Shown here: piece after piece, positions 1 through 7,151 of the stretch
Position numbering within the stretch: position 1 is the stretch's first letter
How the letters are laid out: every line of letters starts with the position of its first letter
DNA from: an uncultured Chitinophaga sp.
GTDB lineage: Bacteria; Bacteroidota; Bacteroidia; Cytophagales; Cyclobacteriaceae
Direction: 5' to 3'
Assembly: GCA_902168205.1 (NCBI GenBank)
Contig: CABHOK010000007.1
Coordinates: 248,001 to 312,000 of the forward strand
DNA length: 64,000 bases
Notes under the pieces: generated by a model
Seen by the model: only the letters and a program-made list of their open reading frames with translations
Database searches by the model: none
Told to the model about the DNA's origin: nothing
Made by a program: the position numbers and the translations under genes

Positions 1-150
1 CATGTTGACACCGGTGATGTAGAGAATTGAAAACAATATCAATAACACCACGAGTCCTGCGCCAAGGTATCCAATGTACTGAGCCTTCAATCCTTTGAAT
101 TCGATTGGCTTATTGATACCCTTGTTGATATTGTATACACTGGTTGCCAT
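1..150 (-). CDS. traF: Conjugative transposon TraF-like (DUF4133) protein, 3' end cut by window edge
   Basis: Reading leftward from the ATG at 150-148, 50 codons stay open to the window edge. The product begins MATSVYNINKGINKPIEFKG and runs into a hydrophobic segment. This N-terminus (short polar stretch, then K-P-I-E-F-K-G-L, then a transmembrane helix) is typical of the DUF4133/TraF family of Bacteroidota conjugative elements, a small inner-membrane subunit of the mating apparatus. The upstream traE stop TAA and this ATG share one base (TAATG), so translation is probably coupled. The C-terminus is not visible. Family assignment is from memory of the family pattern. Confidence 0.8.
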   Translation of the reverse strand, partial: MATSVYNINKGINKPIEFKGLKAQYIGYLGAGLVVLLILFSILYITGVNM

Positions 151-476
151 TAGATGCCGAAGAATGAACCCAACACCGTAGCCACAATCACCAGGAATAC
201 ACAGCTTCCAAACCATGCTGCGGCAACTTTACTCGTATCTGGATCACCACTGTTCCATTTCTGATAAACCTTAACAGCGCCAACAAGTCCAACGACTGCG
301 CCAATAGCATACATAAGTTGAGTTCCAGTATCAAAGTAACCGCGTACCTGAGTCGCGGCTTCATTGATACCCGCATTACCGTCCTGCGCATAGGCAACAA
401 CGTACGATAAGCAATACACTGACAGAGCCAACAAAAAGGCTCTTCCCCTTCTGATCGTTTTCATTTCACTTTTCAT
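150..476 (-). CDS. traE: Conjugative transposon TraE-like (DUF4134) protein
   Basis: This 108-residue protein has an N-terminal hydrophobic segment ending in YVVAYAQDG, which looks like a signal peptide or first helix. Two more membrane helices follow (YAIGAVVGLVGAVKVYQKW and a C-terminal WFGSCVFLVIVATVLGSFF). That order and the GAVKVYQKWNSGDPDT turn match the DUF4134/TraE family of Bacteroidota conjugation systems, a small membrane component of the mating channel. I chose the ATG at 476, which overlaps the upstream gene by 11 bases and gives MKSEMKTIRRG. A frame extension to 521 would add a stretch wholly inside the upstream gene. The gene is coupled to traF by a one-base overlap. Confidence 0.85.
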   Translation of the reverse strand: MKSEMKTIRRGRAFLLALSVYCLSYVVAYAQDGNAGINEAATQVRGYFDTGTQLMYAIGAVVGLVGAVKVYQKWNSGDPDTSKVAAAWFGSCVFLVIVATVLGSFFGI

Positions 477-1050
477 AATTGTTTTTAGTTGTTGATTGAT
501 GTATAACTTCACCATTAGCACTCAACCACAATGAATTCAATTCTTCGACACTGAAGCTTATGGATTGATTGCCCTTAAAATATTCGTGGATAAAACTGAT
601 TACCTCCTGCTGAACAGGAGTTCCAGAGAATTCCGGACGTTGTTGAACTAGTCTCCTAATCTTTTCTACGTAAGTCGCCTTGTCTTTTTTCTTTGATGCC
701 AGATACATGAACACTTCCTCAAGGGCATCCATCAAATCCACACCAGCAGAGTCTGCACGGTTTGCTGCAAGCAGTTCCTCGGGCTGAGATTCAAAACTCA
801 GCTCTTCGGAAGACGCGATACTTTGTTTTGTTGGAATTTGCTTCCGGACGGAAGTTGAGATACTTCCCATGAACTTACCTTGCGGTAGATTACTTTTAGA
901 AATGTCAGGCTTTGCTTTAGAGGCAGGCTCGCCTTTAAGCTTCTGAAGGATGTCCCTCGAATAAAAGATTGCAACTGTTATGACGTAGTATCCGGCCGCT
1001 AAGCATCCGACTGCAAACAGATACTCTTGCCAAGAAATAGATTTGAACAT
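466..1050 (-). CDS. Membrane-anchored protein at the head of the tra operon
   Basis: This 194-residue protein has one clear N-terminal transmembrane helix (residues about 10-30, YLFAVGCLAAGYYVITVAIF). A charged, low-complexity linker follows (about 35-100), then a helical C-terminal region (about 100-185). I recognise no enzyme motif. It is first in a run with traE and traF, which it overlaps, so a role as a conjugation accessory or regulator of the mating channel is likely but inferred. Its ribosome binding site GGAGGT lies in an 8-bp hairpin just before the start codon (see 1054-1078). Confidence 0.7.
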   Translation of the reverse strand: MFKSISWQEYLFAVGCLAAGYYVITVAIFYSRDILQKLKGEPASKAKPDISKSNLPQGKFMGSISTSVRKQIPTKQSIASSEELSFESQPEELLAANRADSAGVDLMDALEEVFMYLASKKKDKATYVEKIRRLVQQRPEFSGTPVQQEVISFIHEYFKGNQSISFSVEELNSLWLSANGEVIHQSTTKNNYEK

Positions 1051-1053
1051 ATG

Positions 1054-1078
1054 ACCTCCGTTTTTGCGTTACGGAGGT
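1054..1078 (-). promoter_or_regulatory. Hairpin covering the Shine-Dalgarno of the first tra gene
   Basis: On the minus strand the leader reads ACCTCCGT, a 9-base loop, then ACGGAGGT, and the ATG follows 3 bases later. The two 8-base arms are perfectly complementary, and the second contains GGAGGT, the best ribosome binding site for the gene at 1050. Folding would hide that site. This suggests translational control of the tra operon; the fold is seen directly, its regulatory use is inferred. Confidence 0.5.
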
Positions 1079-1147
1079 AAAGGTGTGATCCGTCAAAAGG
1101 AAATGATACACAGTTGGGTCACAGGTGGGGAAGATTTTCCGAGCTTT

Positions 1148-3070
1148 TTAGATTAAACCTTGACCTTTAGACTTATCCCATTCTTTTATAATGTGCTTAC
1201 GGAATTGGTCATCATTTGCATGCTCCAAAACAATCACTTGTGGCCGAACACCATATTCTTTTTCAATGAGATTAACTTCCTCATCAATCACCCGAAATAT
1301 TTTACGCACCTGCTCAATATTGTCGTCATACATAACTTGATCCTCTTGCTCCATCTGGTCTTTCGAAGCCGTCTTTGGAAAATAGACTTGGCTAGGTTGA
1401 TCAAACATGAGAAAAGTCGGAATCATCGATTTTTTTCTTGAAGACGAAAGATGAAGAAATGAAAGAAATATAGACAGGTGGCAGGCAAGCCAATTCGCGC
1501 CACTACCCATTTCGTCCAGTCGAATCTTTTCGTTATTGTGCAAATGGTAAAAACTTAGATCCTTTAGATCAAAAAAGAAATTGATCGGTTTAAGCTCATC
1601 TTCAAAGTCTAACTTGTTCGCGATTCTGTCCATATTCCTTTTCAAAAGATCTTCGGATGATGAATAAAACTCATCGAGATTATATTTCTTCAACTTTTCC
1701 ATGATTGAAGAAAGTTCTGTTCTCAAATCATTCATTAATGCACGCTCCCCTCCATTGACATTTTCGTTCAAATAGTTTCTAATGGACGATTCGATCACAC
1801 CCCTTTGGAATATAATCTCTTCGCGCTTATTTTTTCCCTCCATAAACTTCTCATCAATTACCGTCAGCTGCTTGATATTTCTACTTAATCGAGCAATGTC
1901 AGAATCCACAACCCGTTTTCTTCCTTTCAAATCATTAATCGTAACAGAATTATCCTTACTATAACCGTGCACCTTTGTCAGTTCGTCAACCAACTTTGCT
2001 TTTGAGTCGGAAAGCATTTTTATATTCTCATTCAATTGACTTACTTGACTGCTGCATATTGGGCAAGTTATATCTCCGTCAACCGATTGATTTTGATGTG
2101 TAAAAACCCTCACCAATTCTTTTGCGTAGTCAAAACTTTCATCGGTAGACTGAAAAAGGTTATTTAAAGCTTTTTCGATCTCATCTCGCTGAACATATAG
2201 TAACTCACGTTCTCTTTGAAAAGTCGAGATATCTTGATAGACCTTAGATTGATTTTCTAACACCTCTGGTGGGTTTGGCAATGCGAGCCCAATTTTTCTC
2301 AATTGAGCCAGTGAAAGATCCTTTTCTAAGACTAATCCAAGCAAAGAATAATAAACCTGTATCAGGTCTTCCAAATATTTTTTTTGATTTGTCTGAGATG
2401 CTGCAAGTCTGTCCAGTATTTTCTGCTCAGCAATAATTTGCCGTTCAATATTTTTCTGTTGACGAGACAAATCATAGTAATTTTCATCTGCCGCCCCAAA
2501 TAATACTGGCATCGCTTCAATCACTCGTTTCCTTTTTATTGCATCATCTAGTCTATAAAATACAGCATGTTTGTTTGCAACTAGATTTTGATGTTGGAAG
2601 ACAAATGAAACTGTGTCACGAATTGATAGTTTACCCAGTGGCCTTTCCTCAGAATCATTTAATTGCCTTACTGAAAGACCTACAAGCTCCTCAAATTCCG
2701 TCTGCACATCATTTTTTATTGGCTTCAAATTGAGATTATCAAAGTATCCTAGTTCAAGTCCCTCTAAAGTTGTTAAGTCAAATTCTAGTGTCAGGTAGGC
2801 ATAATTTGAGTTATCCCTAGCTGGCCTACCTATTAGGATGTATTTATCATCCACCTTCAAGATTAACACGTACAGGTGAGCAAAGTCTGTTATTTTTCCT
2901 TTGGGAATGCTTGATCGAGACGAGAACAGACAAAAATCAACGATCTCAATAAGCGCACTTTTCCCAGTTTTTGAGTCCCCAGTTACAATATTAAGTCCAT
3001 CCTTAAACGGTATTGCACGTTTTCCTCCGTCCTTATTGAAGACTAATACTCGCTCGACAATGATGCTCAT
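1148..3070 (-). CDS. ABC-3C system ATPase (DUF3732, SMC/Rad50-like)
   Basis: This 640-residue protein has a split ABC ATPase design. A Walker A motif GDSKTGKS (residues 31-38) sits near the N-terminus. A long coiled-coil middle holds a CPIC knuckle (about 337), as in Rad50-type zinc hooks. The C-terminal half has an MGSGANWLACH signature-like motif (about 523) and a Walker B-type strand FLMFDQPSQ (about 553). This matches DUF3732, the ATPase of ABC-three-component defence systems described from comparative genomics by Aravind and colleagues. The start overlaps the stop of the middle component by four bases, so translation is coupled. It probably senses or remodels foreign nucleic acid and licenses the nuclease partner, but the mechanism is unproven. 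Confidence 0.85.
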   Translation of the reverse strand: MSIIVERVLVFNKDGGKRAIPFKDGLNIVTGDSKTGKSALIEIVDFCLFSSRSSIPKGKITDFAHLYVLILKVDDKYILIGRPARDNSNYAYLTLEFDLTTLEGLELGYFDNLNLKPIKNDVQTEFEELVGLSVRQLNDSEERPLGKLSIRDTVSFVFQHQNLVANKHAVFYRLDDAIKRKRVIEAMPVLFGAADENYYDLSRQQKNIERQIIAEQKILDRLAASQTNQKKYLEDLIQVYYSLLGLVLEKDLSLAQLRKIGLALPNPPEVLENQSKVYQDISTFQRERELLYVQRDEIEKALNNLFQSTDESFDYAKELVRVFTHQNQSVDGDITCPICSSQVSQLNENIKMLSDSKAKLVDELTKVHGYSKDNSVTINDLKGRKRVVDSDIARLSRNIKQLTVIDEKFMEGKNKREEIIFQRGVIESSIRNYLNENVNGGERALMNDLRTELSSIMEKLKKYNLDEFYSSSEDLLKRNMDRIANKLDFEDELKPINFFFDLKDLSFYHLHNNEKIRLDEMGSGANWLACHLSIFLSFLHLSSSRKKSMIPTFLMFDQPSQVYFPKTASKDQMEQEDQVMYDDNIEQVRKIFRVIDEEVNLIEKEYGVRPQVIVLEHANDDQFRKHIIKEWDKSKGQGLI

Positions 3071-3543
3071 ATGTTTGTTATTCTAAACTTCAGGAATATT
3101 GTAAAGTATGACTCCTTTGCTAATACTAACCCAAGATTATAAGACGCTTTGTATAGCTTGCGAAGATCTTCACTTTGTTCACCATGAAAATCAATCCCAT
3201 TGCACCATAAAAAAGGAGCAATCTTTAACCCGGCAGTCTTCGTTAGAACTAATAGTGCTTGATTTGTCAAGTTCCGGTATTCAGGAAGTCTCTCATTCAA
3301 CTGATTCAAGATGTATGAGTAATTTTTACTGTTTTCCAGAAATGTGTTAAGGCGTGAGTTCTTATTTAATGCTGACAACTTTTCACTTAACGCGCCATTA
3401 TAAAGAATTGGTAAAATCAAATAGACCAATTCCCATTTGATTCCTTTGGGGTTTTTCGATTGAAATCCACTCAAACAATGATGAATCAAATTGCTAGTAT
3501 GGAATGGATTAAAAATCAATCGCTCTAAATCACGTGCGTTCAT
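3067..3543 (-). CDS. ABC-3C middle component
   Basis: This 158-residue, largely helical protein begins MNARDLERLIFNPFHTSNLI, the kind of N-terminus seen in the three-component ABC system middle component (a short leader, then F-N-P). No catalytic motif is visible. The family is known only as the obligatory link between the DUF3732 ATPase and a variable effector, and here it lies exactly between those two genes. Both junctions overlap by four bases, so the three products are probably made in fixed ratio. Assignment rests on the N-terminal pattern plus gene order. Confidence 0.8.
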   Translation of the reverse strand: MNARDLERLIFNPFHTSNLIHHCLSGFQSKNPKGIKWELVYLILPILYNGALSEKLSALNKNSRLNTFLENSKNYSYILNQLNERLPEYRNLTNQALLVLTKTAGLKIAPFLWCNGIDFHGEQSEDLRKLYKASYNLGLVLAKESYFTIFLKFRITNI

Positions 3544-4679
3544 GGTCGAGAGAGTTTCCAGGTAAATTCATTTCTAACTTCGACATTGTGATGAACTCTT
3601 CCTTTTGGATAATAGTCGCTAACTCTTTTTACGCCAACGATCTCCAATTTATTTTTTGACTTTTCCAAACATTCATTAAAGAATTCCCTCGATTTAGAAA
3701 CGAGCTCATCATCTGTTAAACCAGGGGTTTGGCGCAATCTATCAAAATGGGATAGGTGGACATCAGTCATATGCTCATAAATTGATTCATCGTAGTTATC
3801 CAGCTCCTCTGAAAGTAATGGTCTATTCGTCAGCATAACCATCCGACTTTGCTGGCTCCTAAGGAAATCATTTACAGCAATACTTATCGCATTTACAAAC
3901 TCGATCCCTTTAATTTCAGCAGCAAACCTGTAGGTGTGTGTGCTGCTAGATAATGCTGATTTACTTATCACCGGAAATACTAAATCGTCCATCTGATATT
4001 TTTTCAGTTCAAATCTAAGCGTCTCCCTAAACTCATTTACATCGATTGTCCAACGATAATTTTCCCCCGCTGATGTTATGAGCTTTTTGGAGATAAATCC
4101 GAGAAGCCGTTCCAATAGCGCATCTCTTTTATCCTCAGGTAACGAATTCTTAATTGCTGGATGATTAACTAAATCCTTATAGAAATCACCTGCCACCTTC
4201 TTTTCGTCATCAATTATCAGCTTTCCCAATATTGTCTCGAGTTGTTTTGTTTCGCATGCCTTCACCTTTTGGTAATGCTTGTCGATAGTGGCGTTAGAGG
4301 TAATACCTAATACGAGTGACCGTTTTTTTGCAGGCCGTTGCTTACCCCAGTCGACAAAAATTGACTTTTCCTTAATCGTTGCCGTTGTGTATAGAACAAA
4401 TTGCGTGTGTGATGAAAATTCATCATAGTTTTCGACCAAGTTTCCCAATGTTTTCCAAAAGTCGATATGAGTATCATTGAGATTCTTATCAGGATCTATC
4501 GAAGACTTTATCTCGGTAGAGACCATCCCATCGGATACATCACCATAGCATTCAAGGTAAATTTTAGAGTTATCATCTGCATCCAGGCATTTTGACAAAG
4601 CATACATTTCTTGATACTTGGTTCCAAGAATTTTTGTTGACGCGTCCGTTTTTACATCTGCTGTGACTTTATCTTCCAT
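3540..4679 (-). CDS. ABC-3C effector with probable PD-(D/E)XK nuclease domain
   Basis: In this 379-residue protein the first 100 residues carry a restriction-nuclease-like pattern. E43 is in YLECYGDVSDG with D47 close behind, E56-x-K58 follows (TEIKSS), then a helix with NDTHIDFWKTLGNLV. The same layout occurs in DUF4297/Cap4-type DNA-cutting domains. Residues about 150-379 are helical with no recognised motif and probably form the part that docks on the middle component. In ABC-3C operons this third gene is the variable effector. DNA cleavage is inferred from E43/D47/E56/K58; loss of activity on mutating them would test it. It follows the PLD-type gene by 13 bases. Confidence 0.7.
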   Translation of the reverse strand: MEDKVTADVKTDASTKILGTKYQEMYALSKCLDADDNSKIYLECYGDVSDGMVSTEIKSSIDPDKNLNDTHIDFWKTLGNLVENYDEFSSHTQFVLYTTATIKEKSIFVDWGKQRPAKKRSLVLGITSNATIDKHYQKVKACETKQLETILGKLIIDDEKKVAGDFYKDLVNHPAIKNSLPEDKRDALLERLLGFISKKLITSAGENYRWTIDVNEFRETLRFELKKYQMDDLVFPVISKSALSSSTHTYRFAAEIKGIEFVNAISIAVNDFLRSQQSRMVMLTNRPLLSEELDNYDESIYEHMTDVHLSHFDRLRQTPGLTDDELVSKSREFFNECLEKSKNKLEIVGVKRVSDYYPKGRVHHNVEVRNEFTWKLSRP

Positions 4680-4692
4680 TCTTTGGTACTGG

Positions 4693-5406
4693 TTACAGAT
4701 TAAATGTTTCTTTAGCCTTCTTCCAGTTCTTCTTGAGTATTGGCTGTTTTACTGAGGTTTCTCCGTTAGAGGCCTCGCCAGAGAAATGACAATATTTTTC
4801 CGGATAATCTTCGTCACCATACTCGTTCCATTTCTTATAGGCCTCCTTACTCAACGGCTTTTCGATGTCAAATGGAATTGATACACCGGTCCGGATGCAA
4901 TAGCCTTTCCCATCAGTCGATGATTCCTTATTAGTTTTCTTTGAACTGTTTTTCGCATCAATTTTCTGGACGGTTACGCGAATCTCCTCACTGATTGTTA
5001 GTAGCCTTTGCACTTCCTCGAAAGTATCCTTGTATAGTTCTGGATCTCCTTCTTTCGTGATGTGAATTCCCATTTCGTTGTTGTTGAGTTGTGAGAATTC
5101 ATAAAGGTTCATCGAGGTAATGATTGCCTCGTTATCGTTGATATAACATTTTGCGTGAAGTGTTTTGCAGATTGAAGTCCGCACTCCTATCTGATTCGCA
5201 AGCCAATTGTTTTCATCAGGATGAAGTTTGTTTTCCCGGTAGACAATTCTGATGTCCTTTTTCTGGATGTTTAGATTCTGGATGTGCTCTTTGATTCTAT
5301 CATTAAATTGCAAATACGGACTGACAAGAATAAGTTTATCCTTTGTCCGCTTAATGAGCTCTTCTAAGTAGAAAGTCACTCCACTTGTATTCAGGAATTT
5401 CGCCAT
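4693..5406 (-). CDS. Phospholipase-D-family nuclease-like protein, first gene of the ABC-3C operon
   Basis: This 237-residue protein has a single HKD motif: H84-x-K86-x4-D91 in LHAKCYIND, followed by ITSMN (N100) and an acidic E111 in NNNEMG. The N-terminal strand LILVSPYLQ is also typical of the fold. One HKD per chain means it should act as a dimer, as in Nuc/BfiI-type nucleases. The C-terminal 80 residues (from about 155) are polar and include a YCIRTGVSIPFD segment. It sits 13 bases upstream of the ABC-3C effector in the same orientation. It may be a fourth component or a separate nuclease; phosphodiesterase chemistry is known for the family but the substrate is not. Confidence 0.75.
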   Translation of the reverse strand: MAKFLNTSGVTFYLEELIKRTKDKLILVSPYLQFNDRIKEHIQNLNIQKKDIRIVYRENKLHPDENNWLANQIGVRTSICKTLHAKCYINDNEAIITSMNLYEFSQLNNNEMGIHITKEGDPELYKDTFEEVQRLLTISEEIRVTVQKIDAKNSSKKTNKESSTDGKGYCIRTGVSIPFDIEKPLSKEAYKKWNEYGDEDYPEKYCHFSGEASNGETSVKQPILKKNWKKAKETFNL

Positions 5407-5430
5407 AGGGTTGTATAAAATAATTAACAG

Positions 5431-5448
5431 CTATCTGTTAACGGATAG
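5431..5448. promoter_or_regulatory. Imperfect palindrome in leader of the defence operon
   Basis: CTATCTGTTAACGGATAG is an 18-base near-perfect inverted repeat (16 of 18 positions) centred on GTTAAC. It lies 25-42 bases before the PLD-type start codon, downstream of the candidate promoter at 5524-5544. The position suits a repressor operator, but the binding protein is unknown. Confidence 0.35.
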
Positions 5449-5523
5449 AGTTCCAAAGCCAATTGAGGATTCCAAGTGGGCTCGTGATCGCGTGGATCGG
5501 GTGGGTCAGGGAATCACCGACTA

Positions 5524-5544
5524 CTAAAGTAAAGATTTAATCAC
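5524..5544 (-). promoter_or_regulatory. Candidate promoter of PLD/ABC-3C operon
   Basis: On the minus strand TTG (complement of 5542-5544) is followed after 20 bases by TACTTTAG (complement of 5524-5531). This is close to the Bacteroidota -33 TTG / -7 TAnnTTTG pattern, with one mismatch in the -7 element. It would give a leader of about 110 bases that contains the palindrome at 5431-5448. Confidence 0.35.
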
Positions 5545-5587
5545 AGCCGGTCAACAGTTTGCAGGGGTTGGGATTGGACTAAAAGCA

Positions 5588-5613
5588 AAAAGGCAATCTT
5601 TCGACTGCCTTTT
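5588..5613 (-). terminator. Rho-independent-type terminator
   Basis: AAAAGGCA (5588-5595) and TGCCTTTT (5606-5613) are perfect complementary arms around a 10-base loop, followed on the minus strand by a T-rich run. It lies about 30 bases past the stop of the 55-residue gene and separates the mob/rteC side from the defence operon. Confidence 0.6.
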
Positions 5614-5641
5614 GTATGAATTAAATAGATTGTATCTATGC

Positions 5642-5809
5642 TCAGCTAGAACGCTTCTGGAAAGCCTTAGGAAATCCATGCTTTTCCAAGAACTGTTTAG
5701 AGTCATTGGCTTTCTTCACAAAGAATGCCTCATTGCCATAATCCCTCACGGTGGAATTCACCACTGCTTTTGAGCCTACTTTTTGAATGTGTTTCTTTTC
5801 GTTAGCCAT
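5642..5809 (-). CDS. Small basic protein of 55 residues, unknown function
   Basis: The open frame MANEKKHIQKVGSKAVVNST... ends ...AFQKRSS. It is preceded by a good ribosome binding site (GAGGTC about 6 bases before ATG) and followed by a terminator. The protein is basic, with K-rich ends and a central RDYGNEAFFVKKANDSKQF segment, and has no membrane helix. It lies 36 bases downstream of the DUF6934-type gene in the same orientation. I know no function; a two-gene accessory module with its neighbour is plausible. Confidence 0.65.
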   Translation of the reverse strand: MANEKKHIQKVGSKAVVNSTVRDYGNEAFFVKKANDSKQFLEKHGFPKAFQKRSS

Positions 5810-5845
5810 TTTTGACCTCGTTTTCTACCCTACAAATTTAAGCAT

Positions 5846-6295
5846 TTATTTTCGCCTTGCCATAAAGGCCTCATAATTCGTGCCCATTTGGAAGGCCTCC
5901 CAGCCCACACCCTTTTTAAACGCATAAATCTCTAAAATTGGTTCAATTTGAGCCAAATTCGCAGAAATTCCCATTTGATACAGTCTTGTGCGGGCCGGGG
6001 TACTCCCGACAGCATAAACCAACATGTCCGGATAAGCGGCTGTGAAATCCAGAACAGTGGCAGCCACGGTCGCCAGCACTTTTTGGGTATCCTGGTTATT
6101 GGTAGTCGAGACATCATCGATCCGAGATTCCGCCTCATTCCAATCACCAAATCCTAAGTTGAAATAAGTCATACCGTCAACGTTGCGCGGTGAGTACCGT
6201 ACAACTTTCTTAATCGAACCCTTAGGGCCAGTGCTCTCGAATTCAAAATCGAGAAATGATTCATTCGTCTGAAAACTGTATTGGACCTGGTTCAC
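5846..6295 (-). CDS. DUF6934-type protein, unknown function
   Basis: This 149-residue soluble protein has an N-terminal beta-rich part (YSFQTNESFLDFEFESTGPKGSIKK), an Asp-Trp-containing FGDWN motif, a helix around VLATVAATVLDFTAAYPD, a nucleotide-loop-like VYAVGSTPARTRLYQ, and the tail NYEAFMARRK. This order fits the small Bacteroidota DUF6934 family, which often sits in mobile islands and has no assigned role. It precedes the 55-residue gene by 36 bases. Fold and function remain open. Confidence 0.65.
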   Translation of the reverse strand: MNQVQYSFQTNESFLDFEFESTGPKGSIKKVVRYSPRNVDGMTYFNLGFGDWNEAESRIDDVSTTNNQDTQKVLATVAATVLDFTAAYPDMLVYAVGSTPARTRLYQMGISANLAQIEPILEIYAFKKGVGWEAFQMGTNYEAFMARRK

Positions 6296-6330
6296 TTTAT
6301 TTTACTTATGAACTCGTAAAATACCAACTT

Positions 6331-7149
6331 TTACTCAACTAGCATTGGTTCGTCTAGCCTCTCAGCCAGTTTGAATTTGAGCTCGTCAAGAAAAACCGTC
6401 TTCGCCTTTTTGCGTCCTTGAATGTCACGGAAGGTCCTGTAGTAATTTCCGAGGTCAACATGAAAGATCTTTTCAAAATAGGTCGCAATCATCTTCACAT
6501 CAGTCACAGATTTATTGAACACTCCCGAAACTTGAAGCGCGTACATCAGTTCAATCAGCGATATCTTTGGGCCTGTCCATTGGAGTGGACTGTACTCGTC
6601 CACTGGCATTGTGAGTTTCTCAATAGCTTTAGTCAGATGCTCCTTCATCAACTCATAAGACTGAAGCAAACAGAATCTATGATCGAATGGCGTGCAGAAA
6701 CGTGAGTCGTAAATGACATCGTTGCCAGTCTCATGATTCTTGTCAGGTAAAAAGTATTTTGAATCCAGGTAAGTTGAACCTAAATGCAAGTACTTGTAAA
6801 ATTCCATGTGCGTATTGATAAACGCCTGACCTTTCTGCAATGCCTCGAGGTAGTGTTTAATAATAGAATCTTTTTCCAACGGCTTTGAGACTTCGATTTC
6901 AAATAGCTCGTTGTGAAACAGTAATAAACTCACAAACTTCGGCTTGATATTCTTGAAGAAATAAATCTCTTCCTGCGGTGATGAGAACTCGTATTGATAG
7001 AGGTAGTTCTTAAGACCATAGGTGTGCGATTTCACTATCTCTATATAATTACTCTCCTTGACAATTGAGTCCTTTGCAGATAACTCCACTTCTGCCAACT
7101 TCTCTTGCATCGTCACATATAATTCCTCGGCAAATTCTTTCATATCCAT
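6331..7149 (-). CDS. rteC: RteC domain protein, regulator of conjugative element excision
   Basis: This 272-residue helical protein has a C-terminal RteC signature: WTGPKISLIELMYALQVSGV followed by YFEKIFHVDLGNYYRTFRDI. The N-terminus has the long helices typical of the family (MDMKEFAEELYVTMQEKL). In CTnDOT, RteC activates the excision operon. Here it lies two bases downstream of the coupling-protein gene, so it is made from the mob operon. A second, divergent RteC-like gene lies at 13060-14250. The molecular target in this element is not visible. Confidence 0.85.
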   Translation of the reverse strand: MDMKEFAEELYVTMQEKLAEVELSAKDSIVKESNYIEIVKSHTYGLKNYLYQYEFSSPQEEIYFFKNIKPKFVSLLLFHNELFEIEVSKPLEKDSIIKHYLEALQKGQAFINTHMEFYKYLHLGSTYLDSKYFLPDKNHETGNDVIYDSRFCTPFDHRFCLLQSYELMKEHLTKAIEKLTMPVDEYSPLQWTGPKISLIELMYALQVSGVFNKSVTDVKMIATYFEKIFHVDLGNYYRTFRDIQGRKKAKTVFLDELKFKLAERLDEPMLVE

Positions 7150-7151
7150 AA

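Noticed and set aside
1051-1147. Terminator after the ABC-3C ATPase gene
   Set aside because: A GGAA/TTCC stem near 1129-1140 is only four bases long, and no T-run follows directly; too weak to list.
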